From contig DASRFK010000061.1 of assembly GCA_035651635.1 (NCBI GenBank), positions 1 through 25,374 on the forward strand: a DNA stretch of 25,374 nt, given 5' to 3'. This document shows positions 14,072-20,972 of the stretch, one piece after another. Origin of the DNA: JANXQE01 sp035651635 (lineage in GTDB: Bacteria > Verrucomicrobiota > Verrucomicrobiia > Limisphaerales > UBA8199). The notes beneath the pieces are model-generated. The model did no database searches. It was not told where the DNA came from and saw nothing but the letters and a program-made list of their open reading frames with translations. The translations under genes and the position numbers were made by a program. How positions within the stretch are numbered: the stretch's first letter is position 1; each line of letters opens with the position of its first letter.

Positions 14072-15007
14072 ATGGCTGTCACGCCCGCCAGGCTGGTTGT
14101 GATCGGTTCACTGAACCTGGACTACATCGCTTCGGTCGAGCGCTTGCCCGCGCCGGGGCAGACTATTCCCGCCACAACACTCATCCGTCGATTTGGAGGC
14201 AAAGGAGCCAACCAGGCGGTCGCGGCCGCGCGCCAGGGAGCCAGGGTCACCCTGATCGGCTGCGTCGGCGACGATGACGACGGAGCGGCATACGTACGGC
14301 GCCTGCGAGCGGAATCGATCGATGTCGCTGGCGTCACGCGCACTAAAAAGGCGCGGACCGGCACCGCCCTGATCGCAGTCGATCGCCAGGCGGAGAACAT
14401 GATTATCGTCGCGGCCGGCGCAAACGGGCAATTGACCGCCAAGGCCGTCCTTGCGCAACGGGAAGCTATCGGCCGCGCGGGCGCTATGTTGCTTCAGTTC
14501 GAGATTCCCATGAAAACGATCAAGGCCGCGATACAGCACGCCAACCGGGCAGGCGTTCCCGTTATTCTAAATCCCTCCCCGCTGCGACCTGATTTTTCAT
14601 GGGGGCGCTTCTGGATTGATACTCTCATCGTCAACGAAGGCGAGGCCGGGAAGATCTTCAGGCTAACAACTGATAAAGGGGGAATCGCGCCCAAGCTCTG
14701 GTGCAGCGCAATGAAAAGAACTAAAGTCCGACACCTGATCATCACACGCGGAGCCCGCTCGACGATCTGCTTCAGCGGCCCGGAGCATTTCGAAATTCCT
14801 TCGCTGACCGTGAAACCAGTCGATACGGTCGGGGCCGGCGATGCCTTCGCGGGCGCGTTCAGCGCGCGGCGCGCCGAAGGTTTGGACCTGGTCTCAGCCA
14901 TTCGATTAGCGAACTGCGCCGGAGCTTTGACGACCCTAAAACCCGGTGCCCAGGAAGCCATTCCAAGCCGCCTGGCAACGCAGCGCGCCGTCCGGGGGTT
15001 GCTGTGA
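14072..15007 (+). CDS. rbsK: ribokinase
   Basis: A 311-residue PfkB-family sugar kinase (ribose + ATP to ribose 5-phosphate). The N-terminal substrate motif 'VVIGSLNLDYIASVERLPAPG' is preceded by the start, and GGKGANQAVAAAR (about residues 42-54) is the first PfkB signature, near-identical to ribokinases. The second signature with the catalytic base is DTVGAGDAFAGAF (about 251-263). The lid and ATP-site regions also fit (VILNPSPL, LIVNEGEA). No RbsD pyranase gene accompanies it. It sits 6 bases after the nucleoside hydrolase, so the ribose released by that enzyme, after import if released outside, would be trapped as the phosphate. The ispD gene follows at a wider gap of 52 bases. Cytoplasmic. 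Confidence 0.93.
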   Translation: MAVTPARLVVIGSLNLDYIASVERLPAPGQTIPATTLIRRFGGKGANQAVAAARQGARVTLIGCVGDDDDGAAYVRRLRAESIDVAGVTRTKKARTGTALIAVDRQAENMIIVAAGANGQLTAKAVLAQREAIGRAGAMLLQFEIPMKTIKAAIQHANRAGVPVILNPSPLRPDFSWGRFWIDTLIVNEGEAGKIFRLTTDKGGIAPKLWCSAMKRTKVRHLIITRGARSTICFSGPEHFEIPSLTVKPVDTVGAGDAFAGAFSARRAEGLDLVSAIRLANCAGALTTLKPGAQEAIPSRLATQRAVRGLL

Positions 15008-15059
15008 ATTCACTTTAGTCTTTCAGGCATCACTCAGTGTCCTTAGGCTCGGCGCGCTT

Positions 15060-15758
15060 ATGGTGTCAGCCTTGATCGTTGCGGCGGGAAAAGGCACACG
15101 GATGGGCCGGAACATCGACAAACTCTTCCTGGAGGTCGCCGGACGTCCGGTGGTGGCGCATACCTGGGCGCAATTTGAGCGAACCAAGGAGATCGGCGAA
15201 GTCATCCTGGTTGTGCGCGAGGGGATGGAGCCGGCTTTTCGCGATTTGCAGAAGCGCTTTGGGTTTAATAAGCCCGTCAAATTGGTCGCAGGGGGGGAGG
15301 AGCGGCAGGATTCCGTCTGGAATGGTCTTTCGGCTTTAAGCAACGAAAGTGAAATCGTGGCCATTCAGGATGCAGCCCGGCCCTGCGCCCGTCAGCAATT
15401 GATTTCCGCCACGATTGAAACGGCGCGACACCACGGAGCCGCCGTTGCGGCCCACCCGGTCACCGACACCCTCAAAGAATCGAGCGATGGCCAGGTAATC
15501 GAGAGGACGATCGATCGGTCAAAAATATGGGCGGTGCAAACGCCCCAAACTTTTCGGGTGGAAATCATCCGGCGGGCTATGGTCGAAGTTCGCCAACGCG
15601 GGTTGGTGCTGACGGATGACACCGCGGCGTGCGAGTTGATCGGCCAACCGGTGCATTTAGTGACCGGATTTGGGCCCAATCCAAAGGTAACCCGGCCCGA
15701 GGATCTGGCCTACATTGAGCTGCTGCTCAAGGCCGAAGCACCTTTGGTGAACGTTTGA
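15060..15758 (+). CDS. ispD: 2-C-methyl-D-erythritol 4-phosphate cytidylyltransferase
   Basis: A 232-residue enzyme of the non-mevalonate isoprenoid pathway that transfers CMP from CTP to methylerythritol phosphate. The CTP-binding motif ALIVAAGKGTRMG starts at residue 4, followed by KLFLEVAGRPVVAHT. Other family blocks are DAARPCA, VTDTLKESSDG, IWAVQTPQTFR, DDTAACEL and the C-terminal NPKVTRPEDL. I chose the ATG at 15060 because strand 1 begins immediately after it; the frame stays open upstream to 14946 but that part overlaps rbsK. It is a single-domain IspD with no fused IspF, and ispF is not nearby. The link to the ribose genes is probably only positional. Confidence 0.93.
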   Translation: MVSALIVAAGKGTRMGRNIDKLFLEVAGRPVVAHTWAQFERTKEIGEVILVVREGMEPAFRDLQKRFGFNKPVKLVAGGEERQDSVWNGLSALSNESEIVAIQDAARPCARQQLISATIETARHHGAAVAAHPVTDTLKESSDGQVIERTIDRSKIWAVQTPQTFRVEIIRRAMVEVRQRGLVLTDDTAACELIGQPVHLVTGFGPNPKVTRPEDLAYIELLLKAEAPLVNV

Positions 15759-15821
15759 TCCCTTCGCAACACAAAGTTTGAAAGGATGCCGGAACTTTTC
15801 AAAAGCTAAAGATCGGTGCCC

Positions 15822-17042
15822 ATGGATACTGCTTCGCTCAAAGTCTTTCTCGAAAGCCAAATGCCTGAAGCACTCGCAATGCTTCGGCAGATGGTGGAGA
15901 TTAACAGTTTTACCGCCAACGCCGAAGGTGTGAATCGTTTGGGCCGGCTCACGGCCGACCGGTTTTCAAGGTTAGGTTTCCAAGCGGAGTTTGTGCCTTC
16001 CAGCAATCCTTCCTGGGGCAGTCATTTGGCGATGACTCGCCGTGGGCGCTCTTCCCGCAGCGTCGTGATGGTCGCCCACCTCGATACGGTCTTTCCTCCC
16101 GAGGAGGAAATAGCCAACCAGTTTCATTGGCTGGTGGAAGGTGACCGTGCTTTTGGGCCCGGGACATTGGATATCAAGGGAGGAACAGTGATGATGTGGC
16201 TGGTCCTGCGAGCACTGGCGGCCTTTGAACCCGCGTTGTTCGAGGAAATCACCTGGAAATTATTTTGGAATTCCTCGGAGGAACGTCTCTCTCCGGATTT
16301 TGACGAGGTTTGTCGGAAACGCCTGGAAGCTGCAACGGTGGCGGTTTTGGTCTTCGAGGCTGAGAACAGGCGCAACGGCACCAGTTTAATGGTTGCCGCG
16401 CGCAAAGGGCGCTTCACCTGGAAAGTAACGGTCCAAGGCCGCGGCGCGCATGCCGGAGGCAACCTGAAACAAGGAGCCAACGCTTTGGTGCAACTGGGCC
16501 GGACGATCCAAAAGATCGATGCGATGACCGATTTCGCCAGGCACCTGACCTTCAACGTCGGAATCATTCGAGGGGGAACGGTGCTCAATCGAGTCCCGCA
16601 TGAAGCAGTCGCCGAGGGTGAGTTTCGCGCGTTCAGCCTGGAAGTTTGTGAACAAGCCAAGGCCGCGCTGCTCGCCTTATCCGGCCCGGGAGAAGTGCGC
16701 AGCCTGGTGGATGGCTATGCTTGCCGGGTGGAGGCGGAGATTACCAGCGAAAGCCGCCCCTGGCCGCGGAATGCCGCAACCGACCGCCTGCTGGATTTGT
16801 GGAGCGCCACTGCGGCTCAACAGGGCAGGTCGATCCTGGCCGAAGAGCGCGGCGGATTAAGTGATGGGAATAGCTTCTGGGACGTAGCCCCTACCCTCGA
16901 TGGTTTGGGACCATGGGGCGACAACGACCATTGCTCCGAACGCAGCCCGGATGGTTCCAAGCTGCCTGAATTCGTCGAGATCAGCTCGTTCGTCCCCAAG
17001 GCGCTGATCAACGTCGTCGCAATTTCCAAGCTCCTGACTTGA
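15822..17042 (+). CDS. M20 family metallopeptidase, carboxypeptidase G2-like
   Basis: About 406 residues. The first zinc-ligand motif is MVAHLDTVF (His86, with Asp88 supporting), the bridging Asp is in GPGTLDIKGG (Asp117) and the general base pair is in NSSEER (Glu153/Glu154). The dimerisation domain insert includes 'GRGAHAGGNLKQGANAL', and the last zinc ligand is probably the His in GDNDHCSERS near the C-terminus. This layout resembles glutamate carboxypeptidase (CPG2) and ArgE/DapE relatives, which remove C-terminal or acyl groups from amino acids or short peptides. No signal peptide is seen. ATG at 15822 is preferred over a GTG two codons earlier (15816); neither has a strong ribosome binding site. 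The exact substrate is unknown. Confidence 0.88.
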   Translation: MDTASLKVFLESQMPEALAMLRQMVEINSFTANAEGVNRLGRLTADRFSRLGFQAEFVPSSNPSWGSHLAMTRRGRSSRSVVMVAHLDTVFPPEEEIANQFHWLVEGDRAFGPGTLDIKGGTVMMWLVLRALAAFEPALFEEITWKLFWNSSEERLSPDFDEVCRKRLEAATVAVLVFEAENRRNGTSLMVAARKGRFTWKVTVQGRGAHAGGNLKQGANALVQLGRTIQKIDAMTDFARHLTFNVGIIRGGTVLNRVPHEAVAEGEFRAFSLEVCEQAKAALLALSGPGEVRSLVDGYACRVEAEITSESRPWPRNAATDRLLDLWSATAAQQGRSILAEERGGLSDGNSFWDVAPTLDGLGPWGDNDHCSERSPDGSKLPEFVEISSFVPKALINVVAISKLLT

Positions 17043-17257
17043 GGACCCGACCCCGGTTCCTGCTGTTATAGCTTCCAGTGGCCTTGCAGGTAAAGCCCCT
17101 CTATCCGGGTGTCGCCAGGTTCTCATACCCTCATTAGCGTAGCAATTGGCCTCGTTTTAGGGAGGTGGGTTAGGCCTCGCGTACGAGCGGGTGCGGCCCT
17201 GCCAGGCAGTAGGGACAGACCTGATTGAGCGGCGTTGCGCCGGCCCGAAGTTGGATC

Positions 17258-17431
17258 ATGCTAAGTTGGGCATTAACATTCCTGGTGATCGCAATCATAG
17301 CCGCGATTTTTGGTTTCGGCGGAATCGCGGGGACGGCGGCAGGTATCGCTCAGATCCTGTTCTACATCTTTATTGCGATCTTTATTGTCTCGCTGATTCT
17401 GGGGTTGGTTCGCGGTCGCGGTGGGCCTTAG
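17258..17431 (+). CDS. DUF1328 small membrane protein (YtjA-like)
   Basis: A 57-residue protein beginning MLSWALTFLVIAIIAAIFGF, the typical opening of the DUF1328/YtjA family. It has two hydrophobic spans (about residues 4-20 and 30-50) separated by GGIAGTAAGIAQ, and ends LGLVRGRGGP. The family is common in Proteobacteria and other groups, often near stress genes, with no defined function. I chose ATG 17258, which matches family length; the frame extends upstream to a TTG at 17225 without similarity. It converges with fmt, ending 73 bases from its stop. The 215 bases before it show no clear promoter or repeat. Confidence 0.88.
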   Translation: MLSWALTFLVIAIIAAIFGFGGIAGTAAGIAQILFYIFIAIFIVSLILGLVRGRGGP

Positions 17432-17504
17432 AGCGGTGTTCGCGGGCCGTAGCCACCGAGTTGGCGGGCGAACCCTGGCTCATATTCGCTCGATTTCCAC
17501 CGGG

Positions 17505-18473
17505 TCACGTCGGCGGCTGCTCGGGCGTTCGGTCGCCCAGTCGCTGCCCCGCCCGGAGCGGGCAACCGGCAAGAAATTGTTGCGGCGTAAGACGGCGGCC
17601 TCCTTCTCGCTGCAACAGGAGAAGCCGCAACGCGCCCTGTCCGCAGCCGACCACAAGTCCGCTCCCGTCGGAGCGGAGAATTGCGCCGGGCGGGCCCGCG
17701 CTCTGAACCATGTCCGCGGCCCAAATCTTGAGCAGCCCGCCCATGGGTGCCGGCAGATAGGTGAAGGCGCCCGGCCAGGGCACCAGTCCGCGTATCTGGT
17801 TCCAAAGCTCGCGAGCGGATCTTCTCCAGTCCATCAGTCCGTCTGGCCGGACAATTTTGCGGGCGTAACTTGCGCCTGCGGCCGGCTGCGGTGACGGGGC
17901 GAGCTGTCCCTCCAGGTAGGGCGGGATGGTCCGGATCAAAAGCTGCGCTCCCAGCGCCGCCAAGCGGTCGTGAAGGCTCTGCGAGTTATCCTGTTCGAGA
18001 ATAGGCGTTGATTCCTGCGCCAGGATTGGCCCCGTATCCAACCCGGGATCCATCTTCATAATAGTCACTCCAGTTTCGGTATCCCCATTGAGAATGGCCC
18101 ATTGGATCGGCGCTGCGCCGCGATATTTCGGCAGCAGCGACGTGTGAACATTCAGGCAGCCGAAGCGGGGCAATTCCAGCACGGAAGGGGGTAAAATCTG
18201 CCCGAAGGCGGCGACGCAAATGAGATCGGGCCGCAGCTCTCGCAGAGCATCAAGAAACTGCGGGTCTCGCGCCTTTTCAGGCTGCAAAACCGGCAACTGT
18301 CGTTCCAGCGCCAACTGCTTGACCGGCGAGGGTGTCAGCTTCAATTCGCGGCCTTTGGGCCGATCAGGTTGCGTGACTACACCGACGACCTCAACGGCGG
18401 GGGCATCTGCGAGCGCCTGAAGGCTGTCGCAGGCCAGTTGAGGGGTTCCCATGAACGCTACGCGCGGGATCAA
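17505..18473 (-). CDS. fmt: methionyl-tRNA formyltransferase
   Basis: A 322-residue enzyme that formylates initiator Met-tRNA with 10-formyl-tetrahydrofolate. The hallmark block CLNVHTSLLPKYRGAAPIQ is at residues 106-124. The catalytic Asn108, His110 and Asp146 (GLDTG) correspond to Asn106, His108 and Asp144 of the E. coli enzyme. The C-terminal tRNA-binding OB-like domain starts near residue 205. The start is TTG at 18473: it is preceded by GAGG at 7-base spacing, and the next ATG would cut into strand 1. The TTG overlaps the TGA stop of the preceding ORF (TTGA), so translation is probably coupled. It is the last gene of a four-gene minus-strand operon; the usual partner def is not present here. 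Confidence 0.93.
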   Translation of the reverse strand: MIPRVAFMGTPQLACDSLQALADAPAVEVVGVVTQPDRPKGRELKLTPSPVKQLALERQLPVLQPEKARDPQFLDALRELRPDLICVAAFGQILPPSVLELPRFGCLNVHTSLLPKYRGAAPIQWAILNGDTETGVTIMKMDPGLDTGPILAQESTPILEQDNSQSLHDRLAALGAQLLIRTIPPYLEGQLAPSPQPAAGASYARKIVRPDGLMDWRRSARELWNQIRGLVPWPGAFTYLPAPMGGLLKIWAADMVQSAGPPGAILRSDGSGLVVGCGQGALRLLLLQREGGRRLTPQQFLAGCPLRAGQRLGDRTPEQPPT

Positions 18474-18775
18474 GAGCGCACCTCTTTCAATCGGATTTTA
18501 TAGCCGGGGTAAGCCCCGTTTTTGTGGCGCCCCTTCAGGGTGCAATGGATTCTTTGAATGAACGGACCGAGGTCATCGGCCGCCGGCCTCAGTTCTGGGC
18601 TATGGTCGGTTAACCCTTCAGGTTGAGGGAACGCGGCCCGACGATTCGAGCCAGGTCTTTGGGCACCGGTGATCGGCATTATCTCGGGCGGGCCGGAGCG
18701 GGATGGTTGCGGATCGTCATAGTTGATCTCGAACGTCGCGGCCGAGCGACCGGATGGTCGCAGCCCTTGAATCAA
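18470..18775 (-). CDS. small ORF of unknown function translationally coupled to fmt
   Basis: About 101 residues starting at a TTG preceded by GGGAG with 4-base spacing; an earlier ATG at 18841 would overlap the zinc-ribbon gene. The stop TGA overlaps the TTG start of fmt, which argues for real translation. The sequence is polar, rich in Pro, Arg and Gly, without membrane span or cysteine pairs; the last 30 residues (from 'FIQRIHCTLKGRHKNGAYPG' on) are the most structured-looking. I recognise no family. It could be a genuine small protein or a leader ORF whose translation delivers ribosomes to the fmt start. Confidence 0.5.
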   Translation of the reverse strand: MIQGLRPSGRSAATFEINYDDPQPSRSGPPEIMPITGAQRPGSNRRAAFPQPEGLTDHSPELRPAADDLGPFIQRIHCTLKGRHKNGAYPGYKIRLKEVRS

Positions 18776-18794
18776 TGTGCTCCCACCGAGCTTA

Positions 18795-19034
18795 TTAACG
18801 CAAGAGTTTGCGCCGGGGCGGCTGCGCGGCGGGTCGCCCACGGACCGGCGCAGCGACCGCGGGGCCGGTTACGGTCCGTTTGCCCAGGGAGGTGGCGCAT
18901 TTGGAGCAAAGGAATTCATGCAGTTCTCCCGTGGGCAGCACCAGCAACAGCCGCTCGCGCACCGGTTGAGAGGTTTTGCATTTCGGGCAATAAAGTTCGC
19001 TGGCGGTAAACTGGCCAAATTGCTGCTGCGCCAT
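18795..19034 (-). CDS. small zinc-ribbon protein
   Basis: A 79-residue protein with two CxxC pairs, Cys16/Cys19 (LYCPKCK) and Cys43/Cys46 (FLCSKCA), separated by 23 residues that include 'RERLLLVLPTGELHEF', a strand pair typical of a zinc ribbon. The C-terminal third is Pro/Arg/Ala-rich and probably disordered. It resembles ribosomal-protein-like zinc ribbons in size but is not bL33 or bL36. Position between adenylate kinase paralogue (4-base gap upstream) and fmt points to a housekeeping, possibly translation-related role; this is inference. The ATG at 19034 is the only sensible start. Confidence 0.75.
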   Translation of the reverse strand: MAQQQFGQFTASELYCPKCKTSQPVRERLLLVLPTGELHEFLCSKCATSLGKRTVTGPAVAAPVRGRPAAQPPRRKLLR

Positions 19035-19038
19035 GAAT

Positions 19039-19620
19039 TCAACTCTTCACGATGTGCTTCAAAAGGTCAAACAGCACCTTGTGAGGCGGTTGATCCGCGT
19101 TGATCTCGTGTTCGATCACCTTGTCATAGAAATTCAGGACCGGCCGAGTCTCGCGTTCGTAGGTGGCCTGGCGCTCTCGAATCACATCCAAGTTCGCGTC
19201 ATCGAGCCGGTTTTCTTTGAGGGCGCGGCGCTGCAACCGCTGGATCAGAGCTTCCTGGTTGTTGCACCGCAGGTAGAAAATAGCAACCACTTCAAGGGTA
19301 TCCTTAAGGATCTCCGCCTGGCGGACGTTGCGCGGAATCCCGTCCAGTACCAGGGTGTCCTGGTCCGCCCGGAACCGGCCGGCCTTGGTGGAGCCGTCGA
19401 TGAAGTCGTGCCATAACTCGATAGTGGTGGCGTCGGGCACGAGTTGGCCGCGGCTGGAGAATTCGAGAAAAACCCGGCCAATCGGGCTGTCGGCTTTGAG
19501 GCTGCGGAAGACGTCGCCACAGGCGCAATGAAAGAAGTTGGGAATGGTTCCAAGGATTTTGCCCTGCGTGCCCTTGCCCGCGCCCGGGGCGCCGAAGAGC
19601 AGGATCGTGCGGTATTTCAT
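19039..19620 (-). CDS. adenylate kinase-like nucleoside monophosphate kinase, short-LID paralogue
   Basis: A 193-residue P-loop kinase. Walker A is GAPGAGKGTQ (residues 10-19). The AMP-site motifs are altered: the usual STGD is ACGD (33-36) and DGFPR is DGIPR (93-97). The LID is short and lacks cysteines ('RRALKENRLDDANLDVIRER', about 131-150), as in short-form adenylate or UMP/CMP kinases. It is therefore a divergent relative of the zinc-LID adk elsewhere in the window and may prefer another nucleotide. I chose ATG 19620, 9 residues before the P-loop. Its ribosome binding site is weak, while a strong GGAG-N7-ATG at 19645 lies one base out of frame. It is the first gene of an operon ending in fmt. 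Confidence 0.85.
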   Translation of the reverse strand: MKYRTILLFGAPGAGKGTQGKILGTIPNFFHCACGDVFRSLKADSPIGRVFLEFSSRGQLVPDATTIELWHDFIDGSTKAGRFRADQDTLVLDGIPRNVRQAEILKDTLEVVAIFYLRCNNQEALIQRLQRRALKENRLDDANLDVIRERQATYERETRPVLNFYDKVIEHEINADQPPHKVLFDLLKHIVKS

Positions 19621-19782
19621 AGTAGGATTTCGACTTTTCGGCCATTCGGTATCTCCGCCGGCCAGGCGACCCACCACGATTTTCAGCCAGCTCCACCAGG
19701 TTCACAAGTTCTAAGTTTGACCTTAAGCGCGCCATTTACGCCCGTGAGCGCCCCTAGTGAAGGGAACGTGCAGCCTGCGGTC

Positions 19783-19806
19783 ATTGAGCATTGAGGATTG
19801 AGCATT
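19783..19806 (+). repeat. 10-bp direct repeat, 14-bp period
   Basis: ATTGAGCATT at 19783-19792 is repeated exactly at 19797-19806 with GAGG between. It lies in the divergent interval between the kinase operon and the radical SAM gene. The remaining part of this 287-base interval shows no other clear signal. Confidence 0.6.
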
Positions 19807-19907
19807 TGCTAGTTTCCAGTTGTGCAGGATCCGGCCGCAAAAAATGGCTGCTGAATGCCAAGCCCGGTGTGGCTGGGATCGGCCTCCTTTCTAAGCTGAT
19901 CTAACTG

Positions 19908-20828
19908 ATGAAAGAAGCCAATGGCCGGGTGGTGAAGTTGAGCGAGCACCCGCTAACGGGCCCCTTGGTGGCCGGTGCGGCGGATGCCTCCCGTCGGGCG
20001 GGTGGTTACTTGCGCGAATCCCTCAACCATCGCTTTGTTTACGTGGTGGTTTCGCCACGCGCCCGTGGGCTGTCGGTCGGGGTGAACATGAACCCCGACA
20101 AAAAATGCCAGTTCAATTGTGTTTATTGCGAAGTGGACCGTTCGGCAATCGGCCCCGAACAGAAGCTGGACGTCACCCAAATGGCGGGTGAATTGACGAA
20201 AACGCTCGAATATATCCGCAGCGGGCGCTTGCGCGAACTGCCCGCCTTTCGCCGTGTGCCGGACGAGTTGCTCCAACTGCGGCACGTGGCACTTAGCGGG
20301 GACGGCGAGCCGACGCTGGCGCCTGAGTTTCCCGAGGCACTGCAGGCGGTGATGCATGTGCGCGCGCTCGGCGGTTTTCCGTTTTTCAAGCTGGTTCTCA
20401 TCACCAACGCGGTAGCCCTTGATCTGCCAACCGTCCGGCGCGGCATCGCTCACCTGAGCAAGCAGGATGAGGTTTGGGCCAAACTCGACGGCGGCACGCA
20501 AGCCTATCTAAACAGAATTAATGGTGCGGATGTTCCTTTAGCCAAGGTCCTGGCGAACATCCTCGCGCTGGGCCGGGAACGGCCGGTGGTCATTCAAAGC
20601 CTCTTTCCCGCGATTGGCGGCCAGGAACCGCCGCTCGAGGAAGTTGAGGAATACGCCCGGCGGTTGCAGGAACTCAGGCAAGCCGGGGCTCAGATTTCGT
20701 TAGTCCAGATCTATTCGGCCAGCCGTCCCACCCCTCGCTCGGAATGCACTCACTTGCCGCTGCGGGTCCTGTCCGGCATTGCGCAAAAAGTGCGCCAGGC
20801 GACTGGGCTTAACGTCGAGGTGTTTTGA
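19908..20828 (+). CDS. radical SAM protein, wyosine-biosynthesis-like (COG0731 type)
   Basis: A 306-residue radical SAM enzyme. The 4Fe-4S cluster motif CxxxCxxC is at Cys67, Cys71 and Cys74 (KKCQFNCVYCEVD). The SAM-binding region includes 'HVALSGDGEPTLAPEF', in which SGDGEPTL is the typical GGE-like block of this group, followed by LITNAV and 'EVWAKLDGG'. This pattern fits the TYW1-like or COG0731 Fe-S oxidoreductases. In archaea such proteins make wyosine in tRNA, but bacterial members lack a defined substrate; tRNA modification is therefore only one option. No auxiliary cluster motif is visible. It is monocistronic, with divergent and convergent neighbours. The ATG at 19908 has no good Shine-Dalgarno sequence. 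Confidence 0.85.
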   Translation: MKEANGRVVKLSEHPLTGPLVAGAADASRRAGGYLRESLNHRFVYVVVSPRARGLSVGVNMNPDKKCQFNCVYCEVDRSAIGPEQKLDVTQMAGELTKTLEYIRSGRLRELPAFRRVPDELLQLRHVALSGDGEPTLAPEFPEALQAVMHVRALGGFPFFKLVLITNAVALDLPTVRRGIAHLSKQDEVWAKLDGGTQAYLNRINGADVPLAKVLANILALGRERPVVIQSLFPAIGGQEPPLEEVEEYARRLQELRQAGAQISLVQIYSASRPTPRSECTHLPLRVLSGIAQKVRQATGLNVEVF

Positions 20829-20862
20829 TGATTCGACCAGGCCGGGGTTCAGGGGGTTGCAA

Positions 20863-20886
20863 GTTACAGGTTGAAGGTTACAGGTT
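20863..20886 (+). repeat. 10-bp direct repeat, 14-bp period
   Basis: GTTACAGGTT at 20863-20872 recurs exactly at 20877-20886 with GAAG between. It sits in the 144-base convergent gap between the radical SAM gene and the membrane-protein gene. Period and layout equal those of the repeat at 19783-19806, although the sequence differs. Confidence 0.6.
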
Positions 20887-20972
20887 TTGGCCCGCTCGTC
20901 GTTGATTTCTTGCTCGCTGATAAACCTGATAACCGTTCCTTCGAACACCCCACCTGGCTGAAGTTCCGTCAG

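Noticed and set aside
14946..15059. N-terminal extension of ispD
   Set aside because: The part before 15060 overlaps rbsK and has no family similarity, while strand 1 of IspD begins right after the ATG at 15060.
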